A DNA stretch of 64,000 nucleotides from Xiphophorus maculatus (lineage: Eukaryota > Chordata > Actinopteri > Cyprinodontiformes > Poeciliidae): NCBI RefSeq assembly GCF_002775205.1, contig NC_036450.1:15209479-15273478 (forward strand), written 5' to 3'. Of the stretch, positions 1 to 22,286 are shown one piece after another (positions within the stretch are counted from its first letter, which is position 1; each line of letters begins with the position of its first letter). The translations under genes and the position numbers were made by a program. The notes beneath the pieces are model-generated. The model saw nothing but the letters and a program-made list of their open reading frames with translations. It was not told the origin of the DNA and searched no databases.

Positions 1-726
1 ACCAACAGAAAAAAATAAATAAATAAAAATCACAAAATAGATGCGAAAAGTTTTGTCAGTTTTTGACACTAAAACCTCACGTTGTGACCGTTTAGTATTG
101 TTCCTGCTCTTTGCTGCAGCCCATTCACATCCCGTTTCTGTATTTACTAGCAGTGTGTATGGGTGTGTTTGCGCGTTAGTTTCGGTCATTGTACTCAACT
201 GCTGATTAACAGGCTGAGAAAACTCAAAACAGGACGTGGGCCAACTTGGTGCCACAATTTACAGGAAAACAGACAAAAACCCAGGACGTTCGCCTGAGAC
301 AGTGTGTCTTATTTATGCCGTTTTCAGGTTTATTGCAGTAATTGAAAGTTTAGGAAAGTTTTATATTTAATGTTTTTATTTTTGTGAAGGACATTTTGAC
401 TCAAACAAATTAAATATAAAACATTAAAAAGCATTCCACATTTCACTAGTCAGTCAGATGACAACTATCCTAATTTCAAAATTTAGAAAAAAAAGAAATA
501 GACATTTTAGCTTTAATTTAAATAGAAAAAATAAAAAAGAAACCAGATTCAAAAAAAAAAAAAACACAAACTAATTAATTTAATCTAAAAGAAAAAGAAA
601 TAAAACTAAATGGAAAACAGAACATAAAAGGTAAAAAATGTAATTAGGAAAAAAATTAAAAGCATAACCAAATAACATTAATAAAGGCTAGCGGTAAACT
701 CTGCATTTTATGTTTCCTGTGAACAC

Positions 727-732
727 TTTATT
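727..732 (-). promoter_or_regulatory. Candidate poly(A) signal for psd4
   Basis: AATAAA on the minus strand, about 735 nt beyond the psd4 stop codon. Other AT-rich matches lie at about 373, so the true 3' end is uncertain. The 1-1465 interval otherwise looks like AT-rich 3' UTR and flank with no coding signal. Confidence 0.3.
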
Positions 733-1465
733 GATTTATCTGTGAAAACTGAACACAAATGGGTTCATTGATTCATATTTTGCAGTTTGGGCTTAGTAAG
801 GGAATAAATGTCCTGAAGTATTTCAAATTATGTTGCTTTCTTAAATCCTGTCACATTTTCAACCCAAGTTTTTGTTTGTTTTTTTTTTACAGGTGCTAGG
901 TAACATGTTGTGTTACTTTAGAAGTCCTTCATTTAAACAAATCATCTAAGAGATAAATTCATAGATGAAAAACAAATATTAAATCAACATTTTAACATTT
1001 TGAATAGAACACTTAGAACTATATATATATAAAAAGTGCAATACAAAAATAAAACTAAAGCAGTTCTTCTTCCTGGTTCCATTTGTTTAGACATGTGCTG
1101 TTCTACAGCACCCTCTTGTGGTAAACATCCGTAAGAAAGTTTGTGACCTCACAAAACATACACTTTGACCTAAAAGAAAAACATAAATGCTGGTACCACA
1201 ATATTTCAGTTCATAAAAGACTTGCAAATTCAGACAAAACTAACCAAGTTAGGTCCAATTCAATTTATGGAGATTATTAGTTGTGCATTTCGCATTTATG
1301 TGAAAATGAACTAGACAAAAATAAAAAAAATTACTGAGAGGGCTATTACATGGATCTTTGTAAAAGCCCCTTTTTACTAGTGAAATTTACAGCTTATTTC
1401 ACTATCTGTAAAATCTCAGCAGAAATGCTTAAAAGTGCGTCTTTGGGCGCAACAATCGCTTCATG

Positions 1466-11426
<9,961 letters not shown>

Positions 11427-11495
11427 TGGCGCCTCGTAGGCAGTAAAGTTGCCAGCTTTTTGTCAAGTTTAGAGAGGGGTGATGAAGCTGTTTAT

Positions 11496-11549
11496 TTACA
11501 AAAAGTCCTCCCCTGCTGGATTAGGCCTGATGATTTTACAAGGTGCCAT
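11496..11549 (-). other. Upstream ORF in the putative 5' leader of psd4
   Basis: If the start-codon exon begins at the strong acceptor at 11551, its first ATG (11549) opens a 17-codon frame that ends at a TAA at 11498-11496. This lies 69 nt before the main ATG at 11426. An in-frame TGA follows shortly upstream of the main ATG, so the main start is the first one in its frame. The uORF may dampen translation; that is inference. Confidence 0.35.
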
Positions 11550-11743
11550 CTCTGTTGGATTAAAAAAAAAAAAATTAGAAACATTTTAATTTGAACTCAG
11601 ATGAAACAAATAATTTCCTCTAAATTTGAATCAGCTGTGCAGCTAGTTGAATCAAATGGACGATCAAAAGCAAATAGAAAACTGGTTAAGAAAATATCTC
11701 GTCGGGACGATTTAAATATTCGACAGACAAAAGCCATTCCCAT

Positions 11744-12548
11744 CGTGCCCTCCAAAAGTATTCATTACAGTCACAAACTCTACTGTAATTTGTTGGGATT
11801 TCTTTAGTCATACACTCCACAAACCCAGGGGAAAGTGGAAAAAAAAATTACAAAAATAAATAAAAAAAAGATATGTCATCCCACTGTCATTTTGCAATAA
11901 TTCATGTAGAAGAAGTTTAGGAGAAAATCAACACTGCTCATCACTCTGAATGCACGATTCTCATCAGATAATGGAAATGATTTCATTCAGCAGGAACAGT
12001 AATGGTTGCAGTTAGAGGGTAAACCTGGACGAAAAACTGCTGAAGACTTGAGGCCAGAGCCAATGTTTACCTTCCAACAGGACGATGACCGTAAACAGAC
12101 AGACAGAGCTACTTTTGATTTTTGTAAAAAGCAAAGTGTGGAGTGGAATGGCCCAGTCAAAGTTCAAACAAAAATCCAGTTAAAGATCTGTGGTTAAGAT
12201 TTCAAAATCAACCTTCAAAGATACTATCCATCTAATCTGACTGAGATTTAGCTATTTAGCAAAGAGTCTTGCTCAAATTGTAAAATAGTAGATACATATC
12301 ACAAAACTACCTGCATCTCCAACTGCAATGAAAGGTGGATCCAAAAAATGCTGCCTCAAGCGGAGGGTTGAGGAGTAAGCGTTGGGGGGGGGGAGCAAAT
12401 GCATTTTTTTAGATGTTTTTATTGTAAAAGAAAAAAACTGAAAGAGATGTATTCTTATCCATTTACTTCATAATCTTGCACTGCTTGATTTTGTTTTGTG
12501 GTTGTGACAAAACACGAAAAGGCTTGAATATGAATGCCTCTGCAATGT
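11744..12548 (+). mobile_element. Decayed, internally deleted Tc1-like DNA transposon
   Basis: The left end resembles TGCCTTGCAAAAGTATTCA, and the right end has GTGGTTGTGACAAAACACG..TGAATATGAATGCC. Between them is the 3' half of a Tc1 transposase (GAAGACTTGAGG..CCAACAGGACGATGACC; AATGGCCCAGTCAAAG; ATCTGACTGAG) down to its C-terminal codons near 12345. The 5' half of the transposase is missing. A normal copy is about 1.6 kb and this one is about 0.8 kb. It sits upstream of, or in a 5' intron of, psd4. Confidence 0.7.
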
Positions 12549-13856
12549 TGAACATCATCATATTTATAAAGCAAATATAAATGTAATACAGCAAATCAAT
12601 ATAGCAAATCTATATTGTCTATACATCTAAAACTACTGTTAATTTGCTGCTTCTACCAATGTGCCGTGCAAGACACCCTGAAGACAAAAGCCCATTTTTA
12701 CTTCCTGAGACCAAAGAAGAAAGCCAGCTGAGCAAACGAGCAGCAGAAGGAAGCGGAGTGACGGGGTGTATGCTGTGTTACGGACAGAGATTCGATGGAG
12801 AGAGGGTGGGGTTCTGGGGCTGCAGTTCAACCGTTCTGTCCTCTGTTTATCACTTTATCACCATGCGCTGCAAGCACATGCAGATGTCTGTCTGGTGAAC
12901 TTGATTTCAGAGTGTGTTGTGAACACAAACACCAGCAACGACCCGTATCGGAAGAAAGTCACATGTTATATATCAGATTTTTGGTTTTCTGTGTGATCTC
13001 AGCTTAAACACGATCTCATTCTTTCTTGCACTTGCTCGTTTTTAAAACTTTTCTGTCTTTCTTTTATTATTTCATTCATGTCATGTAAGCCAACATCCGG
13101 GACAGACCTCGACCACATTTCCTGTGTGGGTGCAAAGTTCTCAGTTCCTGTCAGGGTGCAACAAATGCGACAGGAGTTAACTACGATTAACAAAGAAGAA
13201 TAGATCAAAATAAATTTGTTTGATGTGTAAGATTTCTCGCTTAGAAAAAAGAAATTTGTCTTTTTTTTTTCTAAAGTAAAGTAATAAATAAAAAAGAGCA
13301 GATTTTTTTTAATGAATTTTGGAAAGCAATGAGGTAAAACTGTAAATGCAATACATGACTGAAATGATAAAAAAAAAAGAATGTTTCACGTTACAACAAT
13401 TGTATTTTTGTTGATCATAAAATCACAGCAAAACCCTTATATGATTATGAAGTTTTCAATAGTGGAAATTTGACAGTTTTTGAAATAAAACATACAAAAA
13501 TATAACAGGAAACACAAAGCCCAAATTCAACTGAACCTTGTCGACAGGTTAAGAATTAAAGGTTTCTACAGAATAGGAAGTTACTGCAGCACATCACCAG
13601 TTTAGGAAGTATGAAATTAAATATTGATGCCTGAGGGGGAAAAATGAAAAGAGGAACAACCTGTCCAAGTTAAAGGTGTGAAATTTGTAAATAACAATGG
13701 AGCATGATAGATCTTCTAGAGCAGTTTAGAAAAAACTACCAAGTCTGCTTAGAAAAAGCATCAGTGAACATGATGCATGCAGAAATAAACTTGAGAGAGA
13801 ATTAGAACAAGAACATCTCTGTGAGGAATTTCTTAGACTGTAAAAGCATGACTTAC

Positions 13857-14090
13857 CCCCTCCGGGCGCTTGAAAGCAACATCATATGATCAACCAGCTT
13901 GTGAGGTTTTAAGTCAAGACTTGTGGGAGGGAAAAGCACAGCCGTGTTTCTCCGGGTCTGCCGCTGTGCATTCACAGGCACCCTGAAGCATACCAGTAAC
14001 GCCAAAGTGACTGTGTTTGAACCTGCTCTGCTTAACAAACAAGCCACACATCTGCTCTCTTTAAGCCAAGACAACCTTTAGTCTCTTACG
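13857..14090 (-). other. psd4: Possible 5' untranslated first exon of the psd4-like gene
   Basis: A strong donor (GTAAGT) ends a candidate exon at 13857 on the minus strand. It could join a strong acceptor at 11551, where a run of about 13 T is followed by CAG-type AG, just upstream of the start-codon exon. No promoter motif was recognised, so the upstream limit near 14090 is a guess. The evidence is splice-site sequence only. Confidence 0.3.
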
Positions 14091-15066
14091 CCACATAAAG
14101 TTACATGCAAGTTCTGGTCCTCCGTCTCTGAGCTTCCTGTCCATATCTGGAGGTGTGTTGTACTTTTTTTTTTTATCTGTTAGTCTCTAAGCAGCAAATA
14201 GCAGGAAGGATGACGGAAGAAAGACGAGAATGGTAACAAAGAGGAAGAAAAGCTCCTTTCTGATTGGCAGATGACTCAGAAGTTCGAAAGACACCTGAGA
14301 GGCCTCGTAGCACACGCCTTACAGGTATGCAGGCGCACACATACAGGTCAGGTTAAGGGGAGGGGCCAGCATTCATTCCTGCAAAACAAATCAGACAATG
14401 TGGCAAAACCAGACCTTACTCAGATTACACTAGTATAAGTCATCGTCACCTCATTTTCTAATTGGTATGTTGGCTTTAATATGCAGTCAGAAAATCCAGG
14501 ATGGAGTCCTGACACTTTTTCAATCAGGGTTAGTTGGTATAATTTTTAAAATAAAAATTACTTTTATGTAAGTTATGTAATATAATTAATAATAAATTAC
14601 TTATTAAATAAGAAACACAATTTGTTTAATTAATTAATATTTTGCAACACAGCTCGAAAATTAGCTTTAACATTTAAATGTGTTTGTTTTTTTTCTGTTT
14701 GCGTTTTGCACAAATTTTGCATTCTGGAAAATCAATTCAAATATACATAGTAATTTTGATGTAATTCCTACATATATAACGTCTCCAGTGTGGGGGTCAG
14801 TGCTCCGATGAGCTAGTAGTATTAAAGTGCACTTAAATATACTTGAATAAATTAGAATGTGGAATAGCAGTATACAACTAGAACAATGGTGGTATAGGAG
14901 ACTGCACTTGTGGTAAACTTTAAATATTTTTAAATAAACTAAAATGTAAGTATACCTAACAAACCAGTAATAGAATGAATGTACTTTTTACATTATACTT
15001 TTGTAAATGTAAAAATTTTCCTATTTAAGAAAAATAAATTTAGTATACATTCTAGTACTACAAGTA

Positions 15067-15475
15067 TATGGAGGACCAAAACTGACATAATAAGAAATAA
15101 AAGCACAAATATATATTTTGTTTTTCCTTGTTCTTACACATGAGTTTCTGTCAAGAAATGTATATATTTTCTTTTTCATTTCCCCTAAACATGCAGACAA
15201 CCAAAAGGACAAGCAGAAAAAGGACAAATAGAAAAAGGACAAGTTGAAAAAGGACAAATAGAAAAACGACAAACAGAGAAAGGAGGAGGCAATGACAAAA
15301 GGAGGGCTTGTATAAGGAAAAGACAAAAGATCTACTTTTCTTGACAAAAACGCATGTTTAGAGGAAATGAAAAAGAAAACACATTTCTTGACGGAAACTC
15401 ATGTGTAAGGACAAGGAAAAACAAGACATATATTTATGCTTTTATTTCTTATTATGTCAGTTTTGCTCCTCCATA
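15067..15475. mobile_element. Fold-back (MITE-like) element with about 130-bp inverted arms
   Basis: The left arm (about 15067-15196) and right arm (about 15340-15475) are near-perfect reverse complements. Shared words include GGAGGACCAAAACTGACATA and TACACATGAGTTTC..GTCAAGAAATG. The outer borders read TA|TGGAGGA and TCCTCCA|TA, as expected for a TA-targeting Tc1/mariner-type MITE. The spacer holds about five imperfect copies of a 16-bp unit built on AAAAGGACAA. There is no transposase, so it is non-autonomous. Confidence 0.65.
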
Positions 15476-15668
15476 CAAGTATGGTCTGCAGCACACTTGC
15501 TATAGCTATATTTTCAAGCGTAATTAATAAAATCTCCTTACTACTGTAGTACTGTTTGCCAAAGGAATGTATAAAACCTACAAGCCTTGTTTGCTTGAAA
15601 ATATCCCCACTACTGAAAGTTGCATTTTTGATGCCACGATTGCTAGCTCGTATCTAAATCAGATGTGA

Positions 15669-15694
15669 TTTTTTTTTTTTTTTTTTTTTTTTTT
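15669..15694 (+). repeat. Poly(T) run
   Basis: Twenty-six consecutive T residues upstream of the zinc-finger gene. It may be the tail of a minus-strand retroposed copy, but no body is recognised. Confidence 0.8.
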
Positions 15695-16137
15695 GCTTTG
15701 TTTTGTTTTTGGAGCAACCTTTGGCATAAGAGCACATACGCTAGATAAAAACCTAGTTTTTGAGTTCGAAGTACATTTAAAGAGCTGCAGCTCCGTTTCT
15801 AGGATGTATGGGAGAGTTTAAAACCAACCTGGTTACATTAGCATTGCCGCTAAGTGGCTTACCAGCTAGCAACACGTTGCTGTTGTTTAAAAAGCACATT
15901 TATACACAAATGCTTTATATTTATACACATGGCAATTATTATCAAGGTTCTGTTGTTATTGAAACATGTGTAGAATTACATACGTCGTAATTCTGGCCTT
16001 TACTTTTTATATGTAAAAACAGACTTCTTGTTACTCCACAACAGCAGATGGCAGCCTACGTCTCTACGAGCTCTAAGAAAAATAAACTACCGCCTCTTCT
16101 GAGAGGAGACAGTGCATTTCCTGTTATGTCTGTGCCG

Positions 16138-16162
16138 CACACACACACACACACACACACAC
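16138..16162 (+). repeat. (CA)n microsatellite in the zinc-finger gene 5' leader
   Basis: About 12 CA units end 61 nt before the ATG at 16224, so they probably lie in the 5' UTR or core promoter. Confidence 0.85.
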
Positions 16163-16223
16163 CTCCAGCACTTTTCCTGCTTCCCACCCGTCTGCGTCTG
16201 CTGGGCCGCTTTAGTCAAACACA

Positions 16224-19098
16224 ATGGAGAAAACAAGCGAGTTAAAAATGTGCCTGGAGTCCTCACTGAACCGGATTTTTCAAGCGACGGTGAACGACAT
16301 TCTGGACTCGGTGGAGCGGACCCTCTCTGAGTACCAGGGGGCCATTCAGACGATCCAGGCCGAGAATGAAGGCCTGAAGCGGCTGCTGTTTGCACAGAGG
16401 AGCGCAGAGTCTGACCGCAGAGGTCCGCAGTTTGTTTGTTACCAGTCTCTGCTGTCCTGCACTGCGAGGACTGTGTGTGTGCTTAACTTTCTTTGTGTTT
16501 TGATTCAGAAGTCTCATCTTCTTTAAGTTCATTCGGCACATTGCATCAAACCCTTAACGTTCCGTGTATAAATCACAGTTTGGGGAATTACGTAAAAAGA
16601 ATAGCAAATTCTTCCAAATGCAATAAGCAATTAATTTCTCTATGAAAACAGCTTGACGTTTTCAGCGTTTGCAGACATAATTGTTGCTGAAAGGATGTGT
16701 AACAATATCCTTTCACACTGTCTTAACGTTGTTCTAATAAACATAAACTGTGAGTAAATTGTATATTATTACCTCACATGGAACAGTTTTAACCAGAAGA
16801 AATGCTATTTTCCCAGCTAGTTTATTTTCATCATATCCCCTCTCGGTAGCATGGTTGTTAACCAGACATTATATTTAAAAAGTAGTGACACTAATTTCTC
16901 TAAATATACTACATAGACCTGGCAGAACATAAGAAAATTATGTTTTTTGGTCATTAAAGTATTTTCTGACCAAATAGGTTAGATTTATTTATTTATTTAT
17001 CTTTGGGCAAATAGTTAATTGTTCTGACTGTAGCTTTGAGCAGGTTTATGTTAGAAGCTATTCATGACTTACAAAGATTAGCACACCTCTGTAGCAGTTG
17101 TCTATGTTTTCTTATCTTTCTCCCTTTGAATAGCGACTAAAATAAATGGGCCTCTGTGTGACGTCCTATTCAAGTTTGAAATAGAGAAAATCAAGTGTGT
17201 ACGCAGGCTTTTTATGTTATAATATTGCTCATATTAATTTACATTTCACCTTCTCATTAGATATTTGAGAAAGTGCTCAAGTTTTAAATCAGATAAAACT
17301 TGAGCACTGAGATTGTGTCAAACCTTTAGTTTAGTAATGTCATGGAGATTTAATAAGTTGTGACAGCTCATTGTTGTGTTTAGAGCCGCCCTCTAGTGGA
17401 GAAAAATACACTTACAACTCTACTGTGGGTTTTGCATCACATCTGTGGGATTTTTACTCATTTCACTAACAACAAATATAATTCATTCTACACATGTATC
17501 AACCTGGTCATTGTTTTCATTTTACTTTTTCAGATGGATGTGAGGAAGATTCTGCCTCCGATTTTAACAGTTGTCCTTCTACCTCCACCCACACCAAGTT
17601 TAAGGTGTCCATATGCAGCAGCGACAAGAAAGGCTTAAGGAAGAGGCGTAAGAGCAACCTGAAGGAGAGAGCATTCTCTGCTCCATTTTCTCTGGAGACA
17701 GATCAAATAGAAGAACAGTCATCTGTTGACAGGTCCGTAGGGATCTCAGTTCCTGTGAAAATAGAGCCTGGTTTGGAGGAAAGTGGTGCCGTCGACCTCT
17801 CCCAGGCTTCTCTGACGGCAAACCTGGTAAAGAATGAGGCCTCAGAGGTTTCCAGTGATTCGTTCACAGATAAGGAACAGCTGCATCCTTCAAGCCCTGA
17901 CCAAAGAGGCAGTGAGTGCAGCGTTAAAGTCACCGTTGTTTCCAGTCGCTGCACACAGGAGGGACATCTCATCAAGGTTGAGAAAGAGGAGGACACTGAC
18001 GGTGAAAGTTTGACTCACCCAGAGTTGAAGTATGAACTGAAATATCAGGAGTCAGAGTCGGACCAGAGATGGATGGAGGGAGCGCCCATGCAGGATACGG
18101 AGCAAGAAGAAATAAGTTTGGAGCAAAGTGATTCACCTGTTGTTGCTGAAGACGAGACCCAAGAACAAAGTGTCAACCTTTTACGCTGCCCAATCTGTCC
18201 GGAGACATTCAGCAAAGCAGCTTTGCTCAATCTTCACATCAAAGTTCACAACAATAGTAAAGATCACAACTGCAACCTTTGTGGGAAACACTATAAGCGT
18301 GCCGACCTCCTCTTATCCCACCTGCGCATTCACACAGGAGAAAGACCGTTCGGCTGCAACGTCTGCAGCAAGACCTACGCCCACCCCAGCCAGCTCAGGG
18401 TGCACAGGCGGGTCCACACGGGCGAGAAGCCCTACACCTGCTCGTACTGCGGGAAGCGCTTCAACGAGAACAACCAGCTTAAGGTCCACCTGAGGACTCA
18501 CACCGGGGAGAAGCCATACGGTTGCCGGCAGTGTGGCAAAACATTCCGAAACGTCGGAAACCTGCGGATGCACGAGAGGATCCACACGGGCGAGCGGCCC
18601 TACGGCTGCGCTCAGTGCTGCAAGAGGTTCAACAGCCTCGGCGACCTCAAGACGCATTATAGGAGCCACACAGGGGAGAGGCCGTACAGCTGTGAGCTGT
18701 GCAGAAAGACCTTCAGTCAGACCGGACACCTCAAGATCCACATGCGGATGCACACAGGAGAACGGCCGTACGGCTGCGACGAGTGCGGCAAGAAATTCAC
18801 GGTGGCCAGCAGCCTGAAGCTGCACCAGAAGACTCACACGGGGGAGAAGGAGTACAGCTGCGCGTCCTGTGGGAAAAGCTTCAGGAGGTCCTGTCATCTG
18901 AAGAGGCACGAGCTGGTGCACACCAAGGAGAAGCTTTTCTGCTGCGGTCAGTGCGGGAAGGCCTACGCCGATAATTCCAGCTTGAGGAAGCACCTCAAGA
19001 TTCACGCGTCGCAGGAGCGCACCCTGCAGAGCGCAGGAACTACGAGTGAGGCTGGAGTCTCTGCATCTGCGACGCTTCAAGACATGACAGAAACTTAA
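16224..19098 (+). CDS. C2H2 zinc-finger transcription factor, ten fingers (two coding exons)
   Basis: Exon 1 is 16224-16422 and exon 2 is 17534-19098. The junction restores an Asp codon in phase, though the donor (GTCCGC) is weak. The product is 587 aa. Exon 1 encodes a helical N-terminal segment ([20 protein letters not shown], then a heptad-like stretch) common to a large teleost zinc-finger family. A polar, acidic linker follows, with the SUMO-type motif VKIEPG near residue 141 and IKVEKEED. Ten fingers fill about 285-557; each keeps C-x2-C and H-x3-H, with TGE(K/R)P(Y/F) linkers in most. The finger exon is much more GC-rich than its surroundings. It should be nuclear and DNA-binding. The target is unknown and the lineage-specific family does not permit a firm symbol. 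Confidence 0.88.
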
Positions 19099-19157
19099 AC
19101 TAGTTGGCCTAAAAGTACAGCGGCATATCAGGGCCACTGTACAGAGAGACAAAAAGG

Positions 19158-19163
19158 AATAAA
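19158..19163 (+). promoter_or_regulatory. Poly(A) signal of the zinc-finger gene
   Basis: AATAAA lies 60 nt past the stop codon. A second AATAAA at 19590-19595 could give a longer 3' UTR. Confidence 0.55.
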
Positions 19164-19599
19164 TGTAGTCTCAGAAAAATTCTAGAAGTCCAAAATTTGC
19201 CAAAATAAAAATATCTAGAAAGAAAACTTGAAAATTTGTGAGTTTCAAAAGTAAAAAATTACTTTTGGAAATTTCCTTGTTTTTTTTTGTCTAGAAAATT
19301 TCTGAAATTAATCTAAAATTTCAGAATTTTTTGGCAGAAATGTCCTCCTTTTTTTTACAATGGCCCTAATACGCGGTCTGTTATTTCTCTGTGAATAACA
19401 GAGAAACAGTTAAAGATTCACTGCTGTAGAGTTAGCTATAAATCAGTTTGAGTGTTTAGCATATTTTACTACATTATTTACAAAAGCTGCTCCCTTTTTT
19501 TGTCTTTCCTGTTGTAGCACCACCAAAGGAAACATTTTAAAAGTAGTGATTTTGTTATGAAATCTTCAAAGCATTAAATCAAAGGAATGAATAAATGCT

Positions 19600-22280
19600 T
19601 TTTTACATATTTACACCACTGATGTAAGTGACTTGATTATAATTTGTGTGGTCTTGTTTAATGATGTTATTGTCAGCTTTTCTGAATGTGTTTAATATTT
19701 GTCTTCGTATTCGTGCTGAGTTCTGTTGATTAAGCTGCTGGAAGATGTTTTTATTGCCTTTGCTGTGATACCAGAAACAGTGACCCGCTCTGTGAATGAG
19801 AGGGCTGTTGTTTGTTGTAGTAAATGTACAATTACATAATGTAGCAATGTGCATGATGTATTAAATCTCCAAGCTGTCATTGTGATTTTTGTCTCATTTA
19901 AATATATTAGTCAAAAGACTTTTTTTTTTGGTCTCATTTCCCTTTTTATACAACATGATTCATATCTTCAGTCAAACTTTCCAAATTATAGTGTGGAAAT
20001 TTTGTACACACCAGAATATTTATAAAAGGTTTTTAAGGATGAGTAGCATGCCAGGACCAAATTTATTATCAAAAACCTAATTCTAATGCACAAAACTTGA
20101 AATGCTAGTGGGGAAAGAAATGTTGATTAAAAAAAAGTTATGTTTTGTTATGTAATAGGCGGCTTGTACAACATCAAATTATTATGAAGATTTAAAGAAT
20201 TTTTCAGGCACAGAATCAAGACGTTATCAAATTAGTCCCATCAGAACACAACGGCGGATCTGCTGTAGATATTTCAGCATTTTGTTTGTGTTCCACATGA
20301 AAGCCATCAACATTAAAGTAAAAAAAAAAAAAGCTTAGGCGAGCAAAACCAAATCTGTTGGTTGATTTACTGTTGACTCATTGTGGAAACAAGTTCTGTC
20401 TAGAAGCTTTTATTTATTAGTTGCTTAACAGCAAGAAAGGCTCAAGACGAAAAACGGGAAAATGTGCAGCAAATAACCGAGGGTCAGAAATCAAACAACC
20501 GACCGCAGCCCCCGCATATGGGACAGTTTTCATTTGTATTCTGCCAAATTACATAAACGTGAAAAATGTTCAATGTTAATTCATTTTAAGATTGAATGCA
20601 GAAACAGTGTGTTAATGGGTTTTATCAGTACATTCTGCCTCAACCGGCTTTGTGAGGACATATAAGTAGCAAACAAGAAAATAAGTACAATGTCAAAAAC
20701 AATAACATTACAGAAGGCTGAAGCTACATCTTCGACAGTGAAAACCTGCTACATTTTACAACCAGTGCTAGAAAATGGCTTTGTGCCGATCTCTGCAGCA
20801 CAGTTCACTCTCAGAAAAAAGGCAAGCAATGGGTTTTTTAATTGGATTTATATAATACATCCAAAAAGCAGAATAATACAGTTTTTAAATGCATATTTCT
20901 CCACAGCATGGGTCACTTGCTTCTTAACATAATATGAACCAAAAAAATCAACATTTATTCAACACATAAGAGTTATAAAATTGTGCTTTACGGCATACTT
21001 TGTGTTACCTAAAATACTGAACAACGTATTATAAAAACGACACTTCTACTTTTCTAATGTCTTGTATGAGCTAGCTACGCTGCAGTGCTAAACAGGAACT
21101 ATAAGTTGGGGGTTTGGTTTGAGCTGTGTTGTTTTTACTCATGTCCTTCTTTATAACAGAGCTGAAGCTAACAACATTCCTGCTGACAGAAATTAGCATC
21201 TCCTTGCTTAAATAGTCCCAATATCCTCCTGAGTTAATGTTGATATTAGTAATTACAGCATGGAAATTTTTACATGTATTGACCTATAACACATTTTGTT
21301 GAAAAGCAGATATAGAATAATATCAGAGATTGTGTAAAGATTTCAGAAGTATTTGATCTGAAGTATAAAAGAACCATTTAGAGTCTCTTCATGAAACAAT
21401 GGAAACCAGTAAATAGTTAAATATTTTCGATCACAGAATGTTGATATTTGTTAAAAGTCTATATTATTCTTCGTCTATTCTTTCCATAAAGAAGACTTTA
21501 TGGATACGTGCCTCTCCACACTTCCTCATGGAAGTTCTTCTTTGGACTTTGACAGATTTTTCATTTTTCTTTGAAAGACTTAAAACAGAAACTGAGAGAC
21601 GCATCATTCTTCAGTTGATTATTTACTATATCTAACACATTTTAAGCTACATAGTTGTGTCTGTGGAAAATTGCCACATTATTCATTTTTATACAAATTT
21701 AGCACAAGAAATAGCTGAAGCATTCTGCCTTTGTGATGGGTTGAAATTTACAAAACCGCCTGAGGATCCAATAAAAAAATTGCACTTTTACATTCATTCC
21801 TTACGTTTAGAAATGTTTAAATGCCAGAATGATTTATAGAACAAGGCAGAGTGTCTTAGGAACCTGTCATACTGGACAAAGAAGACTCAGGAAAGCCAGA
21901 ATAACTGTTTAAGACAAATTTGAAAGATTAAAAGGAGTTCCTGGTACACAATAAAAAGAAATAATTGATGAATCAATATTTTTGCAAAGTACAGGGAACT
22001 GTTTTGATTTCTTGTGATTTACTGTTGCACATTTATGTCATTGCAATCAAAAATGGTTCTGTTTTGTGTTTTTGCACAGGCAAATTGGAAATGCATGCCT
22101 CCCCTGTTCTTCGTTGTGTTCTGTAATCCGCTGGTTTCTTCAGAATAATCCCTCGCTGACGTTCTGTGTCTGCTGGGATAAGCACCAAATCTCTCGTGAG
22201 ACTGAACTGGAAAAAGCAGACAGAAAACTCATTTATCTATACATTCACTTAACTCTGGTAAAGCATGAGAAATACAAGAA
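19600..22280. other. Intergenic AT-rich DNA
   Basis: No coding exon, RNA gene or recognisable element was seen between the zinc-finger gene and the end of the GPCR gene. Short open frames here lack splice or family support. Confidence 0.6.
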
Positions 22281-22286
22281 TAGGCC

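Larger units (their letters stand above)
14100..16040. other. Intergenic DNA between psd4 and the zinc-finger gene
   Basis: No gene was recognised. It contains a fold-back element (15067-15475), a 26-base T run (15669-15694) and AT-rich anonymous sequence. It separates two genes that diverge from each other, so it should hold both promoters. Confidence 0.6.

Noticed and set aside
15021-15347. 108-codon minus-strand frame with repeated LSFF(Y/N) units
   Set aside because: It is the translation of the fold-back element's 16-bp array, not a protein gene.
18313-19152. 279-codon open frame on the minus strand
   Set aside because: It lies exactly opposite the zinc-finger array. Its openness follows from the GC-rich, repetitive codons of the fingers, and it shows no domain.
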